NCBI GenBank assembly: GCA_005880165.1
Contig: VBJP01000084.1
Location: forward strand, 1-11,404
DNA length: 11,404 nucleotides
From: Chloroflexota bacterium
Lineage (GTDB): Bacteria > Chloroflexota > Limnocylindria > QHBO01
Reading direction: 5' to 3'
Shown: piece by piece, positions 6,000 through 11,404 of the stretch
Layout of the letters: every line of letters begins with the position of its first letter
How positions within the stretch are numbered: position 1 is the first letter of the stretch
Notes under the pieces: model-generated
What the model was told of the DNA's origin: nothing
The model's input: only the letters and a program-made list of their open reading frames with translations
The model's database searches: none
Program-made: the position numbers and the translations under genes

Positions 6000-7151
6000 T
6001 CAGTGCTGCAGCAAGCTCGTCATCGAGCTGACATTGGCGCCATCAGCGGCATAACCCAGGTATCCGAGATCCCAGACCTGCTCGATGGTGCGCAGCAGGG
6101 AATAGTGGTTGTACGGCGTGTCGTCGGTCAGACCCCGCGCGCCGTTCCGGGCAATCACGATGCTCGGGATCAGGCCTCCGCCGAACTGGCCCGTGTACCA
6201 GAAGTGGCCAGGCCCGTTGTCCATGAATTCGTAGCCGTATGGGAGGGGAGGTGCGCTCCCGTACCCAGGCGAGTCGCAGCACCCGCTGACGTCGGCCCAC
6301 AGGTCCTGGTCCGCGAACGCCGCGCCGCCGAAGTCGGCCTCATCGGTCAGGATGAAGATGACGCTGTTCCCGGTCCAGGCCTTGGAGCTGGTGATCGTCT
6401 CCACTGCCCCTTGGACGAAGGCATCGGCCTTCTGCTTGAGGGCCGCATCGAACTGGTCATCCACGGCACTTCCATACGGGCACGGCGTCTCCGGGTGGCC
6501 GGGGACGGTGGAGTACACGCCACCGTGCATGTCGTTGCACTGGTTGGGGCTGATCCAGACGAAGTCCGGGGCGTGCGGACCGTTGAGGTCGGTCGCCAGC
6601 GCGGTGTACGGCTTGATGTTCGCCAGGCGCGCCGAGCTGCTGAGCACGTCGTCCATCAGCACGAACGGGTCGTGCTTGTTGGTGTACAGCGCGGCACCGC
6701 TCGGCGGGAAGGCTGCCGCATCGGGATAAATGGCGCCCGTGTAGCCGGCATACGGCAGGGTGTCCATGTAGGCACCCCAGCTCTTACCGCGGACCTCGAG
6801 CTGGTCCACCAAGTTCGGCCAGTCGTAATGATTGGTCGCCACGTCGTTCATGCGCGTGATGTCGAGCTGGCCGGTGATGGCCGTCACGTAGTTGGGCTGG
6901 CTTGGATGCGTTACGCCGTAGTAGCTGGTGGCCTCGGCGTAGGTGCTCGCCAGGCTCGTGATGTACGGGGCGTTGGGGTCACCGATGACGGTCGACTGAC
7001 TATGGTTCTCGAGCATGATCACGAAGATCCGCTTGACCGCTGCGTTATCGCCGCTTTGCGAGCTATGGGCGGCCACGGGGGTCGCGGATAAGAGCGCGAT
7101 CGCAGTCATGAGGGCAATCACAGAACGTGGGAGTGGGCGCCTGTGCGACAT
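6000..7151 (-). CDS. Secreted phosphoesterase (PF04185-type acid phosphatase/phospholipase C family)
   Basis: 383-residue exported hydrolase that probably cleaves phosphate esters outside the cell. Residues 1-28 form a Sec signal peptide: basic MSHRRPLPRS, hydrophobic VIALMTAIALLSA, cleavage near VAA-HS. Phosphoesterase family signatures follow: IMLENHS (45-51; E48, N49), ATSYYGVTHPSQPNYVTAITG (74-94) with S84 at the predicted nucleophile position of HPSxPNY, HAPDFVWISPNQCNDMHG (193-210; D207, H209), FILTDEADFG (266-275; D270, E271, D273) and YNHYSLLRTIEQVWDLGYLG (347-366; H349). These acidic and His residues fit the metal/phosphate site of the alkaline-phosphatase-like fold. ATG 7151 is chosen for its AGGAGG 8 bases upstream; the frame stays open to 7295, but the signal peptide begins at 7151. 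Single-gene unit diverging from moaA. Substrate (phosphomonoester, phospholipid or nucleotide) cannot be assigned. Confidence 0.9.
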   Translation of the reverse strand: MSHRRPLPRSVIALMTAIALLSATPVAAHSSQSGDNAAVKRIFVIMLENHSQSTVIGDPNAPYITSLASTYAEATSYYGVTHPSQPNYVTAITGQLDITRMNDVATNHYDWPNLVDQLEVRGKSWGAYMDTLPYAGYTGAIYPDAAAFPPSGAALYTNKHDPFVLMDDVLSSSARLANIKPYTALATDLNGPHAPDFVWISPNQCNDMHGGVYSTVPGHPETPCPYGSAVDDQFDAALKQKADAFVQGAVETITSSKAWTGNSVIFILTDEADFGGAAFADQDLWADVSGCCDSPGYGSAPPLPYGYEFMDNGPGHFWYTGQFGGGLIPSIVIARNGARGLTDDTPYNHYSLLRTIEQVWDLGYLGYAADGANVSSMTSLLQH

Positions 7152-7159
7152 GAGCTGTG

Positions 7160-7165
7160 CCTCCT
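7160..7165 (-). promoter_or_regulatory. Shine-Dalgarno AGGAGG of the phosphoesterase gene
   Basis: AGGAGG lies 8 bases before the ATG at 7151 on the minus strand and sets the start at the beginning of the signal peptide. Confidence 0.75.
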
Positions 7166-7215
7166 CTGGCTGATGTTCGACGGCACGGGCAGCTGAGGTG
7201 GCTCGGGGGCCTTCC

Positions 7216-7221
7216 AGCCTA
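7216..7221 (-). promoter_or_regulatory. Putative -10 box TAGGCT of the phosphoesterase gene
   Basis: TAGGCT on the minus strand lies 64 bases upstream of the ATG at 7151. The identical hexamer occurs upstream of the propeller gene and the LLM oxidoreductase gene in this window. The bases 17 upstream (GTGCAT) are a poor -35. Supported mainly by recurrence of the hexamer. Confidence 0.35.
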
Positions 7222-7261
7222 GCCCCGACGCAATCCGGATGCACGCGTTTCTGTCTCCCGC

Positions 7262-7277
7262 GGTGCCGATAGGCACC
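7262..7277. promoter_or_regulatory. Perfect inverted repeat GGTGCC-GATA-GGCACC upstream of moaA
   Basis: GGTGCC (7262-7267) and GGCACC (7272-7277) are exact inverted copies around GATA. The site lies 45-60 bases before the moaA ATG and in the divergent region shared with the phosphoesterase gene. If moaA mRNA is leaderless, this places it just upstream of the -35 position, as expected for an operator. No regulator is identified. Confidence 0.4.
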
Positions 7278-7305
7278 ACTGGAGCGGGGCGTCAAGGGGG
7301 GGGGT

Positions 7306-7311
7306 TACCAT
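7306..7311 (+). promoter_or_regulatory. Putative -10 box TACCAT of moaA (leaderless-type start)
   Basis: TACCAT ends 10 bases before the moaA ATG at 7322. A run of nine G (7296-7304) precedes it, too far from the ATG to act as an SD. No other SD is present, so a short or absent leader is likely. Confidence 0.35.
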
Positions 7312-7321
7312 TGCCCGCCCG

Positions 7322-8362
7322 ATGACCGATTCCGCTAGTTCGCCTACCACGACGGCCGTCACGCTCGACACGCGGGGCCGGCCGCTGCGCGACCTGCGGA
7401 TCTCCGTTACGGACCGATGCAACTTCCGCTGCGTCTACTGCATGCCCCGCGATACGTTCGGCCCTGACCACGCCTTCCTGCCGCGCCAGGAGATCCTGAC
7501 CTTCGAGGAGATCGCCCGGCTGGCGGGTCTCTTCACGCGCCTCGGCGTCACGAAGGTTCGCCTGACCGGCGGCGAGCCGCTCGTTCGCCGCGACCTCGAG
7601 ACCCTGGTCGCGATGCTTCGCTCCAACCCCGCGATCACGGATCTCACCCTCACCACCAACGGCTCGCTGCTGGCGAGGCATGCCAGAACTCTCGCGGGCG
7701 CCGGCCTCAGCCGCGTGACCATCTCCCTGGACGCGCTGGACGACCCGACCTTCGGGCGGATGAACGACGCGCGCTTCCCGGTGGCGCAGGTGATGGAGGG
7801 CATGCGGGCGGCCGAGGGTGCAGGCCTGGGTCCCATCAAGGTCAACATGGTGGTGAAGCGTGGCTGGAACGAGGCAGCGGTGCTGCCCATGGCCCGTCAC
7901 TTCCGCTGGTCGGACCAATCGGTGCGCTTCATCGAGTACATGGACGTCGGCCACTCCAACGGCTGGCGGCTGGACGACGTGGTCCCGGCCTCGGAGATCC
8001 TGGCGATGATCTCAGCGGAGTTCCCGTTGGAGCCGATGGCGCCCACCGAGCGCGGCGAAGTGGCCAGGCGCTACCGCTACACGGATGGCGCAGGCGAGAT
8101 CGGACTGATCGCCTCAGTCACCCAGCCCTTCTGCGGCGACTGCGTTCGGGCACGCATCAGCGCAGATGGAAAGCTGTTCACCTGCCTCTTCGCTGTGGCT
8201 GGCCACGACCTGCGCTCGCTCGTGCGGAGCGACGCGTCAGACGAGGAGATCGAAGCTCGCCTGAGGCGGGTCTGGAACCTGCGCGATGACCGCTACTCGG
8301 AGCTGCGGTCCGCCGAGACCGTCGGTCTTCCAAAGGTGGAGATGAGCTACATCGGCGGCTAG
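7322..8362 (+). CDS. moaA: GTP 3',8-cyclase, molybdenum cofactor biosynthesis protein A
   Basis: Radical SAM enzyme that, with MoaC, converts GTP to cyclic pyranopterin monophosphate, the first step of molybdenum cofactor synthesis; cytoplasmic. The 346-residue protein is full length. The N-terminal radical SAM cluster motif is CNFRCVYC (C33, C37, C40), followed by RLTGGEP (80-86), LTLTTNGSLL (108-117) and TISLDALD (133-140). The second, substrate-binding 4Fe-4S site in the C-terminal domain is FCGDCVRARISADGKLFTC (C271, C274, C288). The protein ends ...SYIGG; the terminal Gly-Gly is the conserved MoaA tail needed for catalysis. ATG 7322 gives the usual N-terminal length and a short Ser/Thr-rich lead. 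No other moa, mog or moe gene is in the window, so partner genes must be elsewhere. It diverges from the phosphoesterase and converges on the propeller gene. Confidence 0.97.
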   Translation: MTDSASSPTTTAVTLDTRGRPLRDLRISVTDRCNFRCVYCMPRDTFGPDHAFLPRQEILTFEEIARLAGLFTRLGVTKVRLTGGEPLVRRDLETLVAMLRSNPAITDLTLTTNGSLLARHARTLAGAGLSRVTISLDALDDPTFGRMNDARFPVAQVMEGMRAAEGAGLGPIKVNMVVKRGWNEAAVLPMARHFRWSDQSVRFIEYMDVGHSNGWRLDDVVPASEILAMISAEFPLEPMAPTERGEVARRYRYTDGAGEIGLIASVTQPFCGDCVRARISADGKLFTCLFAVAGHDLRSLVRSDASDEEIEARLRRVWNLRDDRYSELRSAETVGLPKVEMSYIGG

Positions 8363-8373
8363 CCCGGGGCAAA

Positions 8374-8404
8374 GGGCCGGAACAACTGGCTGTCGTCCCG
8401 GCCC
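8374..8404. terminator. Terminator-like hairpin after moaA
   Basis: GGGCCGG (8374-8380) pairs perfectly with CCGGCCC (8398-8404) across a 17-base loop. An alternative pairing is CGGGGC (8365-8370) with GCCCCG (8401-8406). It lies in the 66 bases between two convergent genes. The large loop and lack of a T-run make this only a moderate candidate. Confidence 0.35.
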
Positions 8405-8428
8405 CGCTGCAGGCCCGCAGGCCGTCTC

Positions 8429-10291
8429 CTAAGGAATTGACCCCGATGCCGTCACCACGTCCTGCTGATGGATGGCGGTAGGCACGAATTCAAGGCCGTA
8501 CCACCACACGACGGTCTGGACGTTATTCGTATCGGTCCAGAAGGCGTGGTAGACGTTGTCCGAACCGACCGCCAGGTCAGTGTAGTCACCGATGAAGCCG
8601 CCTCCGAACTGGTAGCGGCTGTTGATCGGATGGGTGCTGACCGTCGAGGAGTTGCCCGATCCCACATTGGTCACGAAGTAGTTGAGCCGCGCGTTATGGA
8701 CGTAGTTGCCGAGGGTCGTGCAGTTGATGCGGCCCTCGGGCGGCGGCGGCTCCGAAGCGCAGGTCTGCCATGGGGAAATCACGTCCGCCGCGTAGGTTGA
8801 CATATAGACTCGGCCGCTCGGCGAAATCGCCACGCCCGGCCATATGCTGTCGACCCGGTTCGGCGCAGACGGTGCACTCAGCGTGCTGCCGTCCGGGTTG
8901 GTGACGGGATAGCCGACCGCTGTCTGTGTCGATGCGTCGACCGCCGGCAGGATCAGCTGCGGCGTCGACCAGCCGGCGCCACCGTTTGTGGACTTGGACC
9001 AGACGGTCGCCGTGTGGCAGTTGGCACGGACGGATGCCACCCCGGAGATGAAGTAGGCGCAGGTCGGGGAAGCCGAGTAGCTGGTTGCGTTGTTCAGGAC
9101 CTCGCTCGTCCATGTCGCGTAGACGTCCCCGCCTGGCGCGGCGGCGGCTGCCGGGAAGCTATTCACGCGGAAGACCGTGTTGGCCAGCGGGTAGATGTCG
9201 ACGACCGGTGCGACCGAAACGGGCTTGCTCCAGGTGCCGCCGCCATCGGTCGATTTCACCATCCAGATGCTGTCAAGGGACGCGAGTCGGGTCGACCCGT
9301 CCCAGAAGACGTAGATCGTCCCGTCGTAGCCGACCACCGGACGCGAACCCTGGCTGTACAGAACGTTCGCGCCGATATTGACCGGCGCGCTGAAGGTGGC
9401 GCCGTGGTTGGTCGAGCGACTGAAGAAGATGGGCGACTGGACATAGGTTCCCTTCGAGGGGTTGAAGATGTATCGCGTCCACGTCACGTACACGTTGTCC
9501 TTGAACGGGCTGGAGCCGTGCCAGTCGGCCGCGATCCATTCCTTGTCGTTTAGGGTGGAGGGGCTCGTCGTCTGGTTGATGAAGGCAGGTTGGCTCCAAC
9601 TAAGCTGGCCGCCACCATTGAACGTACCCCGGTTGACGGCCACCGTGTTCGGCGCGCTTGCGCGATTGAAGCCGAGCCCTGCGTAAAAGACACGCCCCTG
9701 GCTGTCGAAGGCGAGCGCAGGGTCACCACCCGCGTCATATTGGCCGCCGGCGAGGCGGGTGACGCCCGGGATCAGGGTGCCCAGATGCTGTGGATCAGTC
9801 GAGGTGCAGCACCATGTCAGGCCACCATCGTTGGAGTAGTAGGTGCCCGAGTACGCGTCGCCCAAGGCACTGCACGGCGTGCCGCTGATCGAGCAGGCCC
9901 AGGTCCGCGGAACATAGTCGTTGGCCGCGGCAACAACACGATTCGGGTTGTTCGGATCGACCGCAATGGCCGTCTCATTCTGAGTGGCTGCGGCGGTGTC
10001 CTGGTTGACGGTCACCGCGGGAGCCGCGACGGAGATCCCGTCCAGGGGGCTTGTCAGCACGTTTGCGGGCGTGATCGGATCCGGCGCCGAAGCCGAGTCC
10101 TCCTGCGCCTCCTCCTGGAGGAACGCCGAAAAGCGTGTCTGGAGCCCCGGCGTCCCATTCAAGGCCGCGAGCTTTCCGGCGAGCGTCGATACATCGTTCT
10201 TCGGCGATGCACCGAAGGTGGGAAGCGTCGCGGCCAAGACGAGCGTCGCGGTCGCGGCGATCACGAGAGCAGGTGTCCGGGTGGTCCTCAA
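8429..10291 (-). CDS. Large secreted Asp-box (BNR) beta-propeller protein, sialidase-like fold
   Basis: 620-residue exported protein. Residues 1-28 form a signal peptide (MRTTRTP, hydrophobic ALVIAATATLVLAATLP, cleavage near TFGA-SP). A helical linker follows (about 33-66), then a propeller starting near residue 100. Four Asp-box (BNR) repeats are visible: SNDGGLTW (153-160), STNHGATF (293-300), STDGGGTW (347-354) and STNGGAGW (434-441). They alternate with strands such as PALAFDSQGRVFYAG, VYVTWTRY, TIYVFWDG, DVYATWTS, RVYMSTYA and VYHAFWTD. Cysteines C133, C140, C161, C162, C411, C425, C511 and C524 could form extracellular disulfides. This architecture occurs in sialidases and glycan- or surface-binding proteins. 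I do not see the Arg-Ile-Pro motif or a clear arginine triad, so sialidase activity is not claimed. The start is TTG at 10291 with AAGGAGG 6 bases upstream; no ATG or GTG lies closer to the signal peptide. Single-gene unit, diverging from the LLM oxidoreductase. Confidence 0.85.
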   Translation of the reverse strand: MRTTRTPALVIAATATLVLAATLPTFGASPKNDVSTLAGKLAALNGTPGLQTRFSAFLQEEAQEDSASAPDPITPANVLTSPLDGISVAAPAVTVNQDTAAATQNETAIAVDPNNPNRVVAAANDYVPRTWACSISGTPCSALGDAYSGTYYSNDGGLTWCCTSTDPQHLGTLIPGVTRLAGGQYDAGGDPALAFDSQGRVFYAGLGFNRASAPNTVAVNRGTFNGGGQLSWSQPAFINQTTSPSTLNDKEWIAADWHGSSPFKDNVYVTWTRYIFNPSKGTYVQSPIFFSRSTNHGATFSAPVNIGANVLYSQGSRPVVGYDGTIYVFWDGSTRLASLDSIWMVKSTDGGGTWSKPVSVAPVVDIYPLANTVFRVNSFPAAAAAPGGDVYATWTSEVLNNATSYSASPTCAYFISGVASVRANCHTATVWSKSTNGGAGWSTPQLILPAVDASTQTAVGYPVTNPDGSTLSAPSAPNRVDSIWPGVAISPSGRVYMSTYAADVISPWQTCASEPPPPEGRINCTTLGNYVHNARLNYFVTNVGSGNSSTVSTHPINSRYQFGGGFIGDYTDLAVGSDNVYHAFWTDTNNVQTVVWWYGLEFVPTAIHQQDVVTASGSIP

Positions 10292-10297
10292 CAGCAG

Positions 10298-10304
10298 CCT
10301 CCTT
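10298..10304 (-). promoter_or_regulatory. Strong Shine-Dalgarno AAGGAGG for a TTG start at 10291
   Basis: A full AAGGAGG sits exactly 6 bases before TTG 10291, immediately ahead of a textbook signal peptide. This decides a TTG start for the propeller protein. Confidence 0.8.
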
Positions 10305-10351
10305 GCCCCGGAAGGGGAATCTGGCGCGCTCGGGACCGCCGATGTGGATCG

Positions 10352-10380
10352 AGCCTAGGCCTTTCGCCGAACAGCAGCAA
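10352..10380 (-). promoter_or_regulatory. Sigma-70-type promoter of the propeller gene (TTGCTG-17-TAGGCT)
   Basis: On the minus strand, TTGCTG (10380-10375) and TAGGCT (10357-10352) are separated by exactly 17 bases, about 60 bases upstream of the TTG start. It is the most complete -35/-10 pair in the window and predicts a leader of roughly 50 bases containing the SD. Confidence 0.5.
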
Positions 10381-10448
10381 CCGGTCCTGACCTGCGGTCG
10401 GCGGGCCACGCCCAGGCGGCCCGAGGCCACCTGGAAAACCCTCTGCGC

Positions 10449-10454
10449 TAGGCT
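10449..10454 (+). promoter_or_regulatory. Putative -10 box TAGGCT of the LLM oxidoreductase gene (leaderless-type start)
   Basis: TAGGCT ends exactly 6 bases before the ATG at 10461, the same geometry as at 3355-3360. No SD precedes the ATG. A leaderless mRNA is likely. Confidence 0.45.
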
Positions 10455-10460
10455 TGAGCC

Positions 10461-11396
10461 ATGACTCCCTTCTTCGGCTACCACATGCCGAGCTTCTCGT
10501 TCCCGGACGCCACCGATGAAACCCGTTTTGAGCGCCTCGTAACCCTGGCCTGCGCGGCGGAAGAGGCTGGCTTCGACCTCGTCACGGTCATGGACCACTT
10601 CTATCAGATCGGCGTCCATGGCTCGGAAGAGGAGCCGATGCTGGAGGCCTATGCCACGCTCTCCGCCCTTGCTGCGCGGACGAGCCGCGTCAAGCTGGGA
10701 ACCATGGTGAGCGGCGTCACCTATCGCAACCCGGCGCTCCTGGCCAAGACGGTGACGACCCTGGACACGATCTCGAATGGCCGTGCCGTCCTTGGCTTGG
10801 GCGCCGCCTGGAACGACGTCGAGCACGCTGGCTACGGGTTCGACTTCCCGCCCATCGGCGAGCGCATGAGCCGCCTCGACGAAGCGCTCCAGATCTGCAA
10901 GCTGATGTTCACCGAGGAGCGGCCCAGCTTCGAGGGTCGCTACTACCGCATCCAGCAAGCCCTCAACGTCCCACGGCCCATCCAGCCGGGTGGCCCGCCC
11001 ATCCTGATCGGTGGCAGTGGCGAGAAGCGCACGTTGCGGTTCGTGGCCCGCTACGGCGACATGTCGAACTGGTGGGGCTCGATGGACGATCTCACGCACC
11101 ACAGCGAGGTGCTGGATCGGCATTGCGAAGCCGAGGGTCGCGATCCGAGCACCATCCTGCGCACGATCATGGCGCCGGTGATCCTGGTCGCCGACCAGGG
11201 CCAGGCGGAGGCGACCCTGTCGCACCTATCCCCGGAGCGCAGAGCGCAGGTCACCGCCGCGACGCCCGCCGAGGCGGCTGAGGCGCTGCAGCCCTATCTC
11301 GAGGCCGGCTTTGGCGGGTTCATCTTCCGCAACACCAGCATGATGACCACCGAGGCCATCGGGCTCGCGGGCGAGCTGATGCGCCTGATGCGCTAG
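10461..11396 (+). CDS. LLM-class (luciferase-like) F420-type oxidoreductase
   Basis: 311-residue TIM-barrel protein of the bacterial luciferase superfamily, probably a cytoplasmic coenzyme F420- (less likely FMN-) dependent hydride-transfer enzyme; substrate unknown. Recognised by FGYHMPSF at the N-terminus, AEEAGFDLVTVMDHFYQ (33-49), then GTMVSGVTYRNPALLAK (80-96), TLDTISNGRAVLGLGAAWN (100-118), the GYGFDFPPIGERMSRLDEAL block (124-143), FEGRYYRIQQALNVPRPIQ (157-175) and PPILIGGSGEKRTL (179-192). These blocks closely match what I remember of the Rv1855c-type F420-dependent subfamily (TIGR03560). Length is normal and both ends are inside the window. If it truly uses F420, the cofactor's biosynthesis genes should be elsewhere in the genome. 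The start is set by the only nearby ATG and the TAGGCT box 6 bases before it. It diverges from the propeller gene with 169 bases between starts. Confidence 0.92.
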   Translation: MTPFFGYHMPSFSFPDATDETRFERLVTLACAAEEAGFDLVTVMDHFYQIGVHGSEEEPMLEAYATLSALAARTSRVKLGTMVSGVTYRNPALLAKTVTTLDTISNGRAVLGLGAAWNDVEHAGYGFDFPPIGERMSRLDEALQICKLMFTEERPSFEGRYYRIQQALNVPRPIQPGGPPILIGGSGEKRTLRFVARYGDMSNWWGSMDDLTHHSEVLDRHCEAEGRDPSTILRTIMAPVILVADQGQAEATLSHLSPERRAQVTAATPAEAAEALQPYLEAGFGGFIFRNTSMMTTEAIGLAGELMRLMR

Positions 11397-11404
11397 CGCG
11401 GCCC

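Noticed and set aside
6003..7091. A 362-codon plus-strand frame opposite the phosphoesterase
   Set aside because: It is the antisense shadow of a gene with signal peptide, catalytic motifs and SD on the other strand; its own translation shows no domain.
9975..11225. A 416-codon minus-strand frame opposite the LLM oxidoreductase and overlapping the propeller start
   Set aside because: The opposite strand encodes an unmistakable LLM-class enzyme, and this frame lacks any recognisable block or SD-led start.
1..11404. CRISPR arrays, insertion sequences, tRNA/rRNA genes and defence-type gene clusters
   Set aside because: No regularly spaced repeats, terminal inverted repeats, transposase motifs, T-loop/acceptor patterns or nuclease-type domains were seen on either strand.

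Overview
The window is high-G+C bacterial chromosome carrying ordinary metabolic, transport and secreted-protein genes. I see no phage, transposon, CRISPR array, tRNA or rRNA. The gene content is an F420-type luciferase-like oxidoreductase, a membrane DUF4395 protein, an actinobacterial/Chloroflexota-style flavin disulfide reductase with a C-P-Y-W-x-C active site, and a mix of leaderless and Shine-Dalgarno (SD)-led starts. This fits a soil or freshwater member of Chloroflexota (Limnocylindria-like) or Actinomycetota. That placement is inference from gene style, not from a marker gene.

Layout. Bases 1-507 (-) are the N-terminal part of an ECF sigma factor running off the left edge. It diverges from hutI (543-1760, +; histidine degradation). 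HutI converges with only 4 bases to spare on a membrane-anchored protein of unknown function (1765-2355, -), which lies downstream of a DUF4395 membrane protein (2467-3021, -). A 345-base non-coding divergent region (3022-3366) follows. Then come a disulfide-type flavin oxidoreductase (3367-4690, +) that is broken by a frameshift plus an apparent loss of about 20 codons near 4183, and an MFS transporter six bases downstream (4697-5950, +). A strong hairpin (5951-5991) separates this pair from a secreted phosphoesterase (6000-7151, -). moaA (7322-8362, +; molybdenum cofactor) diverges from the phosphoesterase and converges on a large secreted Asp-box beta-propeller protein (8429-10291, -; TTG start). 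That gene diverges from an LLM-class F420-type oxidoreductase (10461-11396, +).

How the genes relate. They look like a series of one- or two-gene units rather than one pathway. The two secreted proteins (phosphoesterase and propeller) are the outward-facing part. The oxidoreductase/MFS pair and the DUF4395/unknown membrane-protein pair are the likely operons. A consistent pattern splits translation starts into two classes. Four first-in-unit plus-strand genes have a TAnnnT box 6-10 bases before the start and no SD sequence, which suggests leaderless mRNA. Four minus-strand genes have a clear GGAG-type SD 6 or 8 bases before the start.

I did not find a convincing new multi-gene system. The points most worth checking are the broken oxidoreductase, the leaderless/SD dichotomy, the TTG start with a full promoter on the propeller gene, and several perfect intergenic hairpins.
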